DNA of 64,000 bases, taken from positions 1-64,000 of the forward strand of contig NZ_BOMZ01000017.1 in the NCBI RefSeq assembly GCF_016862455.1, read 5' to 3'. The stretch's first letter is position 1; each line of letters starts with the position of its first letter. This document shows positions 52,168 through 61,181 of this stretch, piece by piece. The position numbers were made by a program, and so were the translations under genes. The DNA comes from Actinoplanes utahensis (lineage in GTDB: Bacteria; Actinomycetota; Actinomycetes; Mycobacteriales; Micromonosporaceae). Below the pieces are notes generated by a model. It was not told the origin of the DNA and did no database searches. It saw only the letters and a program-made list of their open reading frames with translations.

Positions 52168-53286
52168 ATGAGCGACGAACAGGCTGTGTTGTACGGAGTG
52201 GTTCTGGCCGGCGGCACCGGAACCCGTCTCTGGCCCCTGTCACGCGCCGGTCATCCCAAGTTCCTGCACCCTCTGACCGGTACCGAGGCGTCGCTGTTGC
52301 AGGCCACGGTCGACCGGTTGGACACTCTGACGTCACCCGACCGGGTGTTCGTGGTGACCGGAGTGGCGCACGCCGCGGCCGTCTCGCGGCAACTCTCCGC
52401 AGTGCCCGACGAGAACGTTCTGGTCGAGCCGTCGCCGCGGGACTCGTGCGCGGCCATCGCCCTGGCGGCCGCCGTCATCGCCCGCCGCGACCCGGAGGCG
52501 ATCATGGGCTCGTTCGCCTCCGATCACCTGATCGCCGACAAGGAGGCGTTCACCGGCGTCATCCGCCAGGCGATGGAGGGCGCGCGGCAGGGTCTGCTGA
52601 TGACTCTCGGCATCACCCCGACCAGGCCCGAGACGGGGTACGGCTACCTGCAGTGCGGTGGCGCGATCGGGGACGGGCCGCAGCTGACCGTCGAGGAGTT
52701 CAAGGAGAAGCCGACGTACGAGGTGGCCGAGGGCTACGTGAAGTCCGGTGGCTACCTGTGGAACGCGGGCATGTTCGTCTGGCGGGTCGACGCCTTCCTG
52801 GCCGAGCTGCACCGGCAGCAGCCGCAGCTGGCGGCGGGGATCAGCCGGATCGCGGCGGTCTGGGGCACCGCCGAGCAGGAAGAGGTCATGGGCGACGTGT
52901 GGCCGACGCTGCCGAAGATCTCGGTGGACTACGCGGTCATGGAGGGGGCGGCGGCGGTCGGCCGGGTCGGGACGGTTCCCGGCGACTTCGGCTGGAACGA
53001 CGTCGGTGACTTCCACACGCTCGGTGAGGTTCTCACCGCCGACCAGGCGGGGAACGTGGTGGTCGGGCACCAGGGGTCGTCGGAGAAGCACACCGTTCTG
53101 CTGCGGGACACGGAGTCGCTGGTCGTGGTGCCCTCGTCCGGGCGTCTGGTGGCCGCGATGGGGGTCCGGGACCTGGTCATCGTCGACACGCCGGACGCCG
53201 TGCTCGTCTGCCCCCGGGAGCGGGCGCAGGAGGTCAAGCAGCTCGTCGACCATCTCAAGGAGCTCGGGCAGCACGGCTACATCTAG
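52168..53286 (+). CDS. manC: Mannose-1-phosphate guanylyltransferase
   Basis: 372 aa, the GTP-dependent enzyme that makes GDP-mannose. The pyrophosphorylase signature GVVLAGGTGTRLWPLSRAGH is at residues 9-28, the sugar-phosphate-binding VEEFKEKP is near 173-180, and WNAGMFVW and DFGWNDVGDF are conserved. The second (phosphomannose isomerase) domain found in ManC/AlgA of some bacteria is absent, as in actinobacterial ManB/ManC proteins. TAAACT ends 8 bp before the ATG, so the transcript could be leaderless, but transcription from the upstream glycosyltransferase gene is also possible. A palindromic-family copy follows the stop. Confidence 0.92.
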   Translation: MSDEQAVLYGVVLAGGTGTRLWPLSRAGHPKFLHPLTGTEASLLQATVDRLDTLTSPDRVFVVTGVAHAAAVSRQLSAVPDENVLVEPSPRDSCAAIALAAAVIARRDPEAIMGSFASDHLIADKEAFTGVIRQAMEGARQGLLMTLGITPTRPETGYGYLQCGGAIGDGPQLTVEEFKEKPTYEVAEGYVKSGGYLWNAGMFVWRVDAFLAELHRQQPQLAAGISRIAAVWGTAEQEEVMGDVWPTLPKISVDYAVMEGAAAVGRVGTVPGDFGWNDVGDFHTLGEVLTADQAGNVVVGHQGSSEKHTVLLRDTESLVVVPSSGRLVAAMGVRDLVIVDTPDAVLVCPRERAQEVKQLVDHLKELGQHGYI

Positions 53287-53292
53287 GCGTTT

Positions 53293-53349
53293 CCCGGCCG
53301 CGTGTGTGGTCCGGCTGCACATGGCGGCCGAACCACACACCTGGCCGGG
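53293..53349. terminator. Terminator/palindromic-family copy after manC
   Basis: GTGTGTGGT (53302-53310) pairs with ACCACACAC (53332-53340), extended by CCCGGCC (53293-53299) with GGCCGGG (53343-53349) and by CCGGC/GCCGG-type pairs inside. It lies 7 bp after the manC stop, before the convergent NUDIX gene. Read on the minus strand the core is GTGTGTGGTTCGGCCG, the same as in the repeats at 2498 and 59755. Confidence 0.7.
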
Positions 53350-53387
53350 GTCCTCCGCGAGGGCCCGGTCGCGGTTCGTGGGGCGGG

Positions 53388-53945
53388 TTACGGCAGGCGG
53401 GACAGGGCCGGTGCGATCTGCTGGACGGTGCCGGAGGCCAGCGGCGTCGGCAGATCGCCGGGGTGGAACCAGGCCAGGGCGGAGGACTCGTCGCTGATCT
53501 GCTCGACGCTGCCCTTCGGCGCGCGCAGCATGAAACGGACGTCGTAGTGGGTCGAGGGTTCGGCGGGCGCGCCGTCGTGTGCGCCGCACCGGACGTCGTG
53601 GATGTCGATGTCGATCGGGGTGGGGTCGAGGATCAGGCCCGGGATGCCGGACTCCTCGGTGGCCTCGCGGAGGGCGGCGGCGGCCAGGGTCTCGTCGCCG
53701 GGCTCGCAGTGGCCGCCGAGCTGCATCCACAGGTTGAGGCGGCCGTGCAGGCAGAGCAGGATCCGCTCGGTGTCGTCGACGATCAGGGCGCTGGCGGTGA
53801 CGTGGCCGATACGGTGGGCGCGCGTCATCGCGGCGGGGCCGTCGGCGAGCAGGTCCAGGGTGCGTTTGCGGGCGAGTTCGGCGTCGTCGGACGTGGCGGT
53901 CCAGGTGGAGAGGACGTCGACGGTGTTCTCGTAGAGGGCGGTCAT
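53388..53945 (-). CDS. NUDIX hydrolase
   Basis: 185 aa. The Nudix box is GGHCEPGDETLAAAALREAT-EESGI (residues about 80-105), with the EE pair for metal binding. It hydrolyses a nucleoside diphosphate linked to another moiety; substrate unknown. The start overlaps the stop of fbiB by 4 bp, so it is the last gene of the fbiA-fbiB-nudix operon. Its linkage with F420 genes may reflect sanitation of a nucleotide by-product, an inference. Confidence 0.9.
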   Translation of the reverse strand: MTALYENTVDVLSTWTATSDDAELARKRTLDLLADGPAAMTRAHRIGHVTASALIVDDTERILLCLHGRLNLWMQLGGHCEPGDETLAAAALREATEESGIPGLILDPTPIDIDIHDVRCGAHDGAPAEPSTHYDVRFMLRAPKGSVEQISDESSALAWFHPGDLPTPLASGTVQQIAPALSRLP

Positions 53946-55018
53946 TCCGGGGCTCCATCGATGTAGATCAGGGTGACGCCCTCGTCGTCGATCACGGCTT
54001 CGGTGCGGACACCCTCGGCGGCGAGGGCGGCGCGCAGCCGGTGGGCTTCGGCGCCGGTGCGGATCAGGGCGGCGGGGCCGTCACCGGTGGGAGTCAGACG
54101 GATCCCGTCGGCCAGGAGGACGCTCGACGTGAGCAGATCGCCGAGCGTGCGGAGCGCGCGAGCCGCAGCGGCCGGATCGACCGCGAGGGGACCGGCAGGC
54201 GGAGCGCCGTCCAGGGGCGTCTCCCCCCGGGAGCGGCCGCCGGTGTGGGGAGGTTCGGGGAGAGTGGCGGCGGCACGCAGGCCCTCGGCGCGGGCCTCGG
54301 CCGTGCCCAGGCCGAACATGTCGCTGGCGGCGTCGCGGATCAGGACCGACACGCCGGGGCCGTCGCCGGTGATCAGGGCGGGATAGCCGCGGACCACCGC
54401 GACCGGGACCCGGCCGGTCTTGCCCTTGACCAGTTCGGCGGCGGCGGCCAGCTCGTCGACCACGGCCATCTGCGTCAGGCTCAGCTCGTTGCCGTACGGG
54501 TCCAGCTTGCCGCGGTGGTCGAGCAGGGCTTCGATGCCGGCGGCGCCGAGGGCCACGTCGGTCAGGCCGTTGCGCCAGGCCCGGCCCATCGTGTCGGAGA
54601 TGATCACCGCGACGTCCAGGCCGCGGTCGCGCAGACCGGCGCGCAGCTCGCGGGCCGAGGCGTCGGGGTCCTCGGGCAGCAGGACCAGGTGAGTCTTGTC
54701 GACGTTGGAGGCGTCGATGCCGGCGGCGGCCATCACGAAACCGTGGTGGGTCTGCACGATCGTGGTGGGGCCGCGGCGGGCCACCACCCGGGCGGTCTCG
54801 CCGGCCAGCGCGTGCTGCCGGGCCTCCTCGCGTTCCGGGCCGTCGGCCGGCACCTCGACCAGGCGGCCCTCCGCCTTCGACACGATCTTGCTGGTCACCA
54901 CGAGGATGTCGCCGTCGGCGAGCCAGGGCGCGGCCGATGTGATCATCTCGGCCAGATCGTCGCCGGCCGTGACCTCGCCGATCCCGTGGATCGGGAGGAC
55001 CTCCAGCCGGTCGGTCAT
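53942..55018 (-). CDS. fbiB: F420-0:gamma-glutamyl ligase (CofE/FbiB-type) with atypical C-terminus
   Basis: 358 aa. The N-terminal 245 residues are CofE-like: LEVLPIHGIGEVTAGDDLAE, ILVVTSKIVSKAEGRLVEV, VQTHHGFVMAAAGIDASN, VIISDTMGRAWRNGLTDVAL and GKLDPYGNELSLTQMAVVDE are all family motifs. The enzyme adds L-glutamates to F420-0 with GTP. In mycobacterial FbiB the C-terminal half is a nitroreductase domain; here the last 110 residues are too short and lack its flavin motifs, reading instead PLAVDPAAAARALRTLGDLL and LRAALAAEGVRTEAVIDDEG. The start at 55018 overlaps the fbiA stop by 4 bp. Confidence 0.9.
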   Translation of the reverse strand: MTDRLEVLPIHGIGEVTAGDDLAEMITSAAPWLADGDILVVTSKIVSKAEGRLVEVPADGPEREEARQHALAGETARVVARRGPTTIVQTHHGFVMAAAGIDASNVDKTHLVLLPEDPDASARELRAGLRDRGLDVAVIISDTMGRAWRNGLTDVALGAAGIEALLDHRGKLDPYGNELSLTQMAVVDELAAAAELVKGKTGRVPVAVVRGYPALITGDGPGVSVLIRDAASDMFGLGTAEARAEGLRAAATLPEPPHTGGRSRGETPLDGAPPAGPLAVDPAAAARALRTLGDLLTSSVLLADGIRLTPTGDGPAALIRTGAEAHRLRAALAAEGVRTEAVIDDEGVTLIYIDGAPE

Positions 55019-55965
55019 CGGGCCAGCTCCAGGGCGTCGGCGACCATCCGGGCGGTGAGCGTCTCGTCCTTCATCCACAGCGGGACGGCGCGGGTCCGCA
55101 CGCCGGGGACCTGGGCCGCCGCGTCGGAGGTGTCGACGAGCCAGCCGTCGAGCAGACCGCCCTCGGCGCGGGGGCCGTACATCCGGCCGACGCCGGCCGC
55201 GCTCACCTCGACGTCGAGAGTGGCCAGGCACTTGTCGGCCATGCCGCGGACCGGGGCGCCGCCGATGATCGGGGAGATGCCGACGACCGGGGCCGGGCCG
55301 TTCGACACGGCGTCCTTCAGGGCGGGCACGGCCAGGATCGGCGCGATGCTGACCACCGGGTTGCTCGGGGCGACCAGGACGACGTCGGCGCCGGCGATCG
55401 CCTCCAGGACCCCGGCGGCCGGTTTCGCCGACTCGGCGCCGCGGAAGACGAAACGGTGCGTGGGTACCTCGCCGCGGTGACGCACCCACCACTCCTGGAA
55501 GTGGATCGCCTTGCGCTCGCCGTCGACGTCCACGACGACGTGCGTCTCCAGGCGGTCGTCGGAGGCCGGGATCATCTCGATGCCGGGCTGCCAGCGCTCG
55601 CAGAGGGCCGCGGTGACCGCGGAGAGCGGGTAGCCGGCGTTCAGCATCGTGGTGCGTACCAGATGGGTGGCGGTGTCCTTGTCGCCCAGGCCGAACCAGG
55701 ACGGTTCCACGCCGTACTTCGCCAGCTCCTCCTTGACCACCCAGCTCTCCCCGACCCGGCCCCAGCCACGTTCCGGGTCGGCGGCGCCGCCCAGTGTGTA
55801 CATGACGCTGTCCAGGTCGGGACAGATCTGGAGGCCGTGCATCCGCACGTCGTCTCCGACATTGACGATCGCCGTGACATCGGCGCCGATGTCACGGGCA
55901 TGTGCGCGCACACCGAGGAGGAAACGGGCACCGCCGATGCCCCCGGTCAGGACCACGATCCGCAT
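55015..55965 (-). CDS. fbiA: Phosphoenolpyruvyl/2-phospho-L-lactate transferase
   Basis: 316 aa. The CofD-type N-terminus RIVVLTGGIGGARFLLGVRA (residues 2-21) and the later LVAPSNPVVSIAPILAVPAL region are conserved. It transfers the (enol)pyruvyl or lactyl phosphate unit from the guanosine-activated donor to FO, making dehydro-F420-0/F420-0. The ATG at 55965 starts the conserved MRIVVLTGG; residues before it are not conserved. The first gene of a three-gene operon (fbiA-fbiB-nudix) on the minus strand. The donor-synthesis gene (fbiD/cofC) is not in the window. Confidence 0.94.
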   Translation of the reverse strand: MRIVVLTGGIGGARFLLGVRAHARDIGADVTAIVNVGDDVRMHGLQICPDLDSVMYTLGGAADPERGWGRVGESWVVKEELAKYGVEPSWFGLGDKDTATHLVRTTMLNAGYPLSAVTAALCERWQPGIEMIPASDDRLETHVVVDVDGERKAIHFQEWWVRHRGEVPTHRFVFRGAESAKPAAGVLEAIAGADVVLVAPSNPVVSIAPILAVPALKDAVSNGPAPVVGISPIIGGAPVRGMADKCLATLDVEVSAAGVGRMYGPRAEGGLLDGWLVDTSDAAAQVPGVRTRAVPLWMKDETLTARMVADALELAR

Positions 55966-56055
55966 TCCCTCATCCTCGCGCACCGGCGTCGTCCCACGGG
56001 TTGCCGGGTCTCGGTTTACTCTGGGCCGACCTCGATCACCGCACCGGGAGTAGAC

Positions 56056-57108
56056 GTGACCACACCACCGCAGCCGGATCCGGCCGCCGAGAAGCCTGTC
56101 GGGCAGTTCCTGCGCCCTCTGCGCGACCTGGCCACCTACGCCCTCGTCGGCGCTGTGGCCGTCTTCCTACTGGTGGACATCATCAACGGGTTCCGCAGCG
56201 ACTTCATCGGCGGGCTGCCGTGGAGTTCCGGCGGCATCGTCGGCCTGGAGACGATCCTCTTCCCGATCGCGGCCGTGCTGCTCGCGCTCGGCGTCCAGCC
56301 GGTCCACTCGAAGGCCAAGCTGATCACCCTGATCGCGCTCGTCGAGTACGGGGTCGCCGCCCTCTTCGGAGTGATCTTCGACGTCTTCTTCGGGGTGAGC
56401 AAGATCGCCGCGATGGACGCGGGGGTGGCGTTCACCGCCCTGCTGGCCCGGGCCGCCTGGCTGGCGCTGCTGGCCGTCCCGGCGTACGCGGTGGTCCAGA
56501 TCTGGCTCGGTCTGTTCAACGTGCCGAAGCCGAAGCCGGCCCCCGGTGTCTACGGGCAGCCCTACGGCCAGCCGCCGTTCGGTCAGCCGCAGTACGGCGC
56601 CCCGCAGTACGGCCAGACCCCGCCGCCCGCCGCGCCGTACCAGCCGGGGGCCGTTCCGCCGCCCGCCGCGCAGACCTACGGGCAGCCGGTGGCGACCCAG
56701 CCGTTCAACCCGCAGGCCTCGCCCTACGGGCAGTACCCGGCCGTGCCGGCGCCTCCGCCGCCCGGCTGGGGGCAGCCGCCGGTGTCCGGCGCTCCGGGGG
56801 TCCCGGGTGCGCCGTTCGCGGAGCCGACCCAGGCGGTGCCGCCCACGTCCGCCCCGCCGTTCTCCGCGCCGTCCGTCTCCGCGCCGCCGGCCTACACGCC
56901 GTCGACCTCCGCGCCGCCGGCCTACACGCCGTCGACCTCCGCGCCGCCGGCCTCCGCGCCGCCCGCTTCCGTTCTGCCGGCCTCGGCGCCGCCGGCCTCC
57001 GCTCCGCCGGCGCAGCCCGCGGGGACGCCTCCGACGGATCGAACCGAGGTTCTGCCGCAGGATCGGCCCGGCTTCGGACCCGCCGATCAGGATCCGCCCC
57101 GGCAGTGA
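56056..57108 (+). CDS. Membrane protein with Pro/Gln-rich repetitive tail
   Basis: 350 aa from a GTG at 56056 after GGGAG. Four helices in the first 160 residues (LATYALVGAVAVFLLVDIIN, IVGLETILFPIAAVLLALGV, LITLIALVEYGVAALFGVIF, LARAAWLALLAVPAYAVVQI) are followed by a disordered Pro-rich tail. The tail has GQP-type repeats (YGQPPFGQPQYGAPQYGQ) and SAPPAYTPST-type tandem repeats, the latter encoded by near-identical 30-bp units near 56880-56960. Similar membrane-plus-PGQ-tail proteins are common in actinobacteria; function unknown. It lies between the divergent fbiA operon and fbiC. Confidence 0.7.
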   Translation: MTTPPQPDPAAEKPVGQFLRPLRDLATYALVGAVAVFLLVDIINGFRSDFIGGLPWSSGGIVGLETILFPIAAVLLALGVQPVHSKAKLITLIALVEYGVAALFGVIFDVFFGVSKIAAMDAGVAFTALLARAAWLALLAVPAYAVVQIWLGLFNVPKPKPAPGVYGQPYGQPPFGQPQYGAPQYGQTPPPAAPYQPGAVPPPAAQTYGQPVATQPFNPQASPYGQYPAVPAPPPPGWGQPPVSGAPGVPGAPFAEPTQAVPPTSAPPFSAPSVSAPPAYTPSTSAPPAYTPSTSAPPASAPPASVLPASAPPASAPPAQPAGTPPTDRTEVLPQDRPGFGPADQDPPRQ

Positions 57109-57116
57109 CAGGTGAC

Positions 57117-57150
57117 GCCGAGCGCGCGGGAAACCGCGCGCTCGGCTTTT
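57117..57150 (+). terminator. Rho-independent terminator with GAAA tetraloop
   Basis: GCCGAGCGCGCGG (57117-57129) pairs perfectly with 57134-57146 over a GAAA loop and is followed by TTTT at 57147-57150. The strongest classical terminator in the window, 8 bp after the stop at 57108. Confidence 0.9.
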
Positions 57151-57238
57151 GTTCCGGGTCCGAGGGTGTTTCAGGACACGGCCCGGGGCCGGTGACCACG
57201 GGCGACAGGCGAAACGAATCCGGCCTAGGCTGCCTGGT

Positions 57239-59740
57239 GTGGTAGAGGTCAACGTGGAAACCGTACCGACCGAGGCGAGCATCCGTCGCGCACTGCGCCG
57301 CGCCGCCGACGGTAAAGCGATCGACGCCGACGAGGCGACCGCGCTGCTCGCGGCCACCGGAGACAGATTCGACGAACTCCTGGCCATCGCCGGTGGCATC
57401 CGGGACGCGGGCCTGCGTGAGGCGGGGCGGCCAGGCGTCGTGACGTACTCGCGCAAGGTCTTCATCCCGCTGACCCGGCTCTGCCGGGACCGGTGTCACT
57501 ACTGCACGTTCGCCACCGTGCCGCACAAGCTGCCCGCGCCGTTCCTGGAGCGCGACGAGGTCCTGGAGATCGCCCGGCAGGGCGCGGCGCAGGGCTGCAA
57601 GGAGGCGCTGTTCACCCTCGGCGACCGGCCGGAGGAGCGCTGGCCGGCCGCCCGGCAGTGGCTCGACGAGCGCGGTTACGACTCGACGCTCGACTACGTG
57701 CGGGCCTGCGCGATCGCCGTGCTCGAGGAGACCGGCCTGCTGCCGCACCTCAACCCGGGCGTGATGAGCTGGGCCGAGTTGCAGCGGCTCAAGCCGGTGG
57801 CGCCGAGCATGGGCATGATGCTGGAGACCACCGCCACCCGGCTCTGGTCGGAGAAGGGCGGGCCGCACTTCGGCTCCCCCGACAAGGAGCCGGCGGTCCG
57901 GCTGCGGGTGCTCGACGACGCCGGCCGGGTCGGTGTGCCGTTCACCACCGGCATCCTGATCGGCATCGGTGAGACGGTCGCCGAGCGGGTCGACTCGCTG
58001 TTCGCGATCCGCCGCGCCGCCCGGGAGTACGGGCACATCCAAGAGGTCATCGTTCAGAACTTCCGGGCCAAGCCGGACACCGCGATGCGTGGGATGCCGG
58101 ACGCGGAGCTGCGGGAGCTGGCGGCGACGGTGGCCGTGGCGCGGATCATCATGGGTCCGCGGGCCCGGATCCAGGCCCCGCCGAACCTGATCGACGACGA
58201 GTTCTCGCTGCTGCTGCGCGCCGGGATCGACGACTGGGGTGGCGTGTCGCCGGTGACTCCGGACCACGTGAACCCGGAGCGCCCCTGGCCGCAGATCGAC
58301 ATTCTCGCCGAAATGTCCGAGAAGTCCGGATTCACCTTGAAGGAGCGGCTCACGATCTACCCGGAGTACGTGCGCCGGGGCGACGAGGGCTGGCTGGACC
58401 CGCGGCTGAAAGCCCACGTCGCCGCGCTGGCCACCGCGGACGGCCTGGGCGCCGACGTGAAACCGGCGGGCCTCCCGTGGCAGGAGCCCGACGAGTCGTT
58501 CGGCAGCGGTCGCACCGACCTCTTCCAGAGCATCGACACCGACGGCCGGACCGGCGACCGGCGTTCCGACTTCGACGCCGTCTACGGCGACTGGGACGAG
58601 GTGGCCGCGCACGTCAAGAGTGCTCCCGAGCGGATGCCGACCGACGTGCTGGCCGCGCTCAAGCTGGCTTCTGACGACCCGGGCGCCCTCCTCCTGGAGA
58701 AGAACGAGGACAAGGCGATGGCGTTGTTCAACGCCGACGGAGCGGCTCTGGACGAGCTCGCCCGGATCGCCGACGGGCTGCGGCGCGAGGTCAACGGCGA
58801 CGACATCACGTACGTGGTGAACCGCAACATCAACTTCTCGAACGTCTGTTACGTCGGCTGCCGGTTCTGCGCGTTCGCCCAGCGGGAGAAGGACGCCGAC
58901 GCGTACCGGCTGTCGGTCGAGCAGGTCGCCGACCGGGCGGAGGAGGCGTGGCGGGACGGCGCGTCCGAGGTGTGCATGCAGGGCGGCATCGACCCCAAGA
59001 TGCCCGTCACGGCGTACGCCGACCTGGTCCGTGCCGTGAAGCAGCGGGTGCCCGGGATGCATGTCCACGCGTACTCCCCGATGGAGATCGTCACCGCCGC
59101 CGCGAAGGCGGGCGTCTCGCTGCGGGAGTGGCTGACCGAGCTGAAGGAGGCCGGTCTCGGCACCATCCCCGGCACCGCCGCCGAGATCCTCGACGACGAC
59201 GTGCGCTGGGTGCTGACCAAGGGCAAGCTGCCCGCCTCCACCTGGATCGAGGTGGTCACCACCGCCCATCAGGTGGGCATCCGGTCCAGCTCGACGATGA
59301 TGTACGGCCACGTCGACCACCCCCGGCAGTGGCTCGGCCACTTCCGGGTGCTGGCCGGCATCCAGGACGTGACGGGCGGCTTCACCGAGTTCGTGGCGCT
59401 GCCGTTCATCCACACCAACGCCCCGATCTATCTGGCCGGCATCGCCCGCCCCGGCCCCACCTGGCGGGAGAACCGCGCCGTGCACGCGATGGCCCGCGTC
59501 CTGCTGCACGGCCGGATCGACAACATCCAGTGCTCGTGGGTGAAACTCGGCGACGAGGGCACCCGGGTGATGCTCAACAGTGGATGCAACGACCTCGGCG
59601 GAACCCTGATGGAGGAGACGATCTCCCGGATGGCCGGCTCCGAGCACGGATCCGCACGGACCGTCGCGGAGTTGAAGGAACTGGCCGCTTCGGCGGGCCG
59701 TCCCGCTGTGGAACGCACCACGGTGTACGGACGCCGCTGA
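57239..59740 (+). CDS. fbiC: FO synthase, fused CofG-CofH radical SAM protein
   Basis: 833 aa. Two radical SAM modules: the N-terminal CofG-like half has CRDRCHYC (near 82-89), and the C-terminal CofH-like half has CYVGCRFC (near 537-544), both CX3CX2C [4Fe-4S] motifs. It joins tyrosine and a ribityl-diaminouracil intermediate to make FO, the F420 chromophore. The fused form is typical of actinobacteria. The start may be the GTG at 57239 or one at 57254. A TAGGCT hexamer lies 7 bp before the first, suggesting a leaderless transcript. It stands apart from fbiAB but completes the local F420 set. Confidence 0.95.
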   Translation: MVEVNVETVPTEASIRRALRRAADGKAIDADEATALLAATGDRFDELLAIAGGIRDAGLREAGRPGVVTYSRKVFIPLTRLCRDRCHYCTFATVPHKLPAPFLERDEVLEIARQGAAQGCKEALFTLGDRPEERWPAARQWLDERGYDSTLDYVRACAIAVLEETGLLPHLNPGVMSWAELQRLKPVAPSMGMMLETTATRLWSEKGGPHFGSPDKEPAVRLRVLDDAGRVGVPFTTGILIGIGETVAERVDSLFAIRRAAREYGHIQEVIVQNFRAKPDTAMRGMPDAELRELAATVAVARIIMGPRARIQAPPNLIDDEFSLLLRAGIDDWGGVSPVTPDHVNPERPWPQIDILAEMSEKSGFTLKERLTIYPEYVRRGDEGWLDPRLKAHVAALATADGLGADVKPAGLPWQEPDESFGSGRTDLFQSIDTDGRTGDRRSDFDAVYGDWDEVAAHVKSAPERMPTDVLAALKLASDDPGALLLEKNEDKAMALFNADGAALDELARIADGLRREVNGDDITYVVNRNINFSNVCYVGCRFCAFAQREKDADAYRLSVEQVADRAEEAWRDGASEVCMQGGIDPKMPVTAYADLVRAVKQRVPGMHVHAYSPMEIVTAAAKAGVSLREWLTELKEAGLGTIPGTAAEILDDDVRWVLTKGKLPASTWIEVVTTAHQVGIRSSSTMMYGHVDHPRQWLGHFRVLAGIQDVTGGFTEFVALPFIHTNAPIYLAGIARPGPTWRENRAVHAMARVLLHGRIDNIQCSWVKLGDEGTRVMLNSGCNDLGGTLMEETISRMAGSEHGSARTVAELKELAASAGRPAVERTTVYGRR

Positions 59741-59754
59741 CTGGGCAAGATCCA

Positions 59755-59917
59755 GTGTGTGGAGTTCGGCCGTGACGCGTGCCCGAACCTCGCACGCCGC
59801 ACCGCTCGCAGTCCCGTGTGTGGAATTCGGCCGTCCTCGACGCCCGCATTCGACACACTGGGCTGGTCGCGGTGCGGTGTGCGGGGTTCGGGTGTCATGC
59901 CTGCCCGAGGTCGGCAC
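59755..59917. repeat. Three palindromic repeats at exact 61-bp spacing
   Basis: Copies start at 59755 (GTGTGTGGAGTTCGGCCGT), 59816 (GTGTGTGGAATTCGGCCGT) and 59877 (GTGTGCGGGGTTCGGGTGT). Each is followed after 7 bases by a partly complementary arm beginning GCCCG (GCCCGAACCTCGCAC, GCCCGCATTCGACAC, GCCCGAGGTCGGCAC). The 61-bp period is exact although the filler is divergent. They sit in the 3' region of fbiC and upstream of whiB. Confidence 0.8.
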
Positions 59918-60253
59918 GGGGGTTCGCATGATCCATTCGGTTGACCCGGGTTGGGGGACCCCCTGCCCCTAGGTCACAAAACGGGTTAAATTGGACGCGT
60001 AGGTTCTGATTCGCGTTACCTTCCGGCGGCCTGGACAGATATGGCAACAACGGGTCCGCGATCCGTCCGCAAGCGTCGGTGAAGCGGGCTCAATTACCAG
60101 GTTCGGGTTGACGGCGCACGTCTTACACGCGTGTAATTTTGGTGGGGTTGCGGGGACGATGCGGCATAAAGGCGTCGAACCCGCATAAACACGCTGCGTG
60201 CGTGGGGGGTCAGCGCCGGCTTCATGCTGGCGCGGAAATTTGGAGGCACGCCG
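59918..60253 (+). other. whiB upstream region, no gene seen
   Basis: 336 bp without a plausible reading frame. It is less GC-rich than its surroundings (for example CACAAAACGGGTTAAATTGG at 59977-59996 and CACGCGTGTAATTTTGG near 60126), a pattern usual in developmentally controlled whiB promoters with long leaders. GGAGG at 60242-60246 is the whiB ribosome-binding site. Confidence 0.55.
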
Positions 60254-60511
60254 ATGGAAGCGCAGGTTGAAGGGGTAGACCTGCTCGGGGACGCGCCCGA
60301 GTGGCAGGAACGGGCACTGTGTTCACAGACCGATCCCGAGGCTTTCTTCCCTGAGAAGGGCGGCTCGACGCGCGAGGCGAAGCGCATCTGCGGCCGCTGT
60401 GATGTGAAGACCGAGTGTCTGGAGTACGCACTCGGCCACGACGAACGTTTCGGGATCTGGGGTGGACTGTCCGAACGTGAACGTCGCAAGCTGAAGCGGC
60501 GAGTGGCCTGA
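60254..60511 (+). CDS. whiB2: WhiB-family transcriptional regulator, WhiB2/WhmD-like
   Basis: 85 aa. Four cluster-binding cysteines are visible: C23, C46, C49 and C55 (ALC; RICGRCDVKTEC), with the GIWGG turn (67-71) and basic C-terminus (RERRKLKRR) for DNA contact. WhiB2/WhmD (WhiB in Streptomyces) binds the principal sigma factor and controls septation and sporulation. Identification as this branch rests on the neighbourhood: a zincin-like gene and a DUF3499 gene next to it, with fbiAB and mannose genes nearby, the order also seen in mycobacteria. The ATG at 60254 has GGAGG 7 bp upstream. Confidence 0.9.
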   Translation: MEAQVEGVDLLGDAPEWQERALCSQTDPEAFFPEKGGSTREAKRICGRCDVKTECLEYALGHDERFGIWGGLSERERRKLKRRVA

Positions 60512-60518
60512 GCAAACC

Positions 60519-60995
60519 CTAGGCCAGCTCGTCGGGATCCACCCCGAGCAGGTTGGCAACCTGCTCGATGATCACGTCGTGGACGAGGTCGGCGAGGTCC
60601 TCCCGATCCATCGCCCGGAACTCCAGCGGGCGCCGGTACAACACGATCCGCGGTGGCAGCTCATGCCGCCCCGGACGACCCGGCAGCAGCCGGGCCAGGG
60701 GCACCTCGCCGTCCTCGAGCACGTCGGAGTCGTAGACGTTCAGCTCCGGTGGCACGTCCTCGACCGCGAACTCCACGCCGGCCAACTCTTTGGCATAGCG
60801 CCGCTCCAGGCTCTCGACGGTGTCCAGCACCAGGTCGTCGAAGATCTCCGCTTTGGTACGCGCCAGCGGCACGGTCGCGGGCACCAGGCGGCCGCGCAGG
60901 CCACGCCCGTGCCGATCCCGTCGTGCGGGATGGCCCGGTCCGGGCTTACGCGTCGTCTTACCGTCCGTCCGGCGGCGTTCGGGGCTGGTGGTCAC
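60519..60995 (-). CDS. Metallopeptidase-like (zincin-like) family protein
   Basis: 158 aa. The N-terminal 45 residues are basic and disordered; the domain from about 45 carries AEIFDDLVLDTVESLERRYA, FAVEDVPPEL and IVLYRRPLEF. The zincin position reads LVHDVIIEQVANLLG instead of the HExxH of the family, so peptidase activity is doubtful. Genes of this family stand beside whiB2 in many actinobacteria. Convergent with whiB (stop 60511 to stop 60519). Confidence 0.8.
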   Translation of the reverse strand: MTTSPERRRTDGKTTRKPGPGHPARRDRHGRGLRGRLVPATVPLARTKAEIFDDLVLDTVESLERRYAKELAGVEFAVEDVPPELNVYDSDVLEDGEVPLARLLPGRPGRHELPPRIVLYRRPLEFRAMDREDLADLVHDVIIEQVANLLGVDPDELA

Positions 60996-61181
60996 GCGGC
61001 CAGCGTATCCCCACCCGGCCGATGTACGTGGTCAGCCCGTTGTCCCCGTGTGTCCGCGCCGTTGATTCGCCCGCACGGGGCGGCGTGTCTAACGACCGTC
61101 GCCGAATTCGTGATGCGCTCCGTCCGGCGTGTCGCGGGGCAACACGACCCAGAATCGCGAACGGGGAGATAAGTTGCCGCC

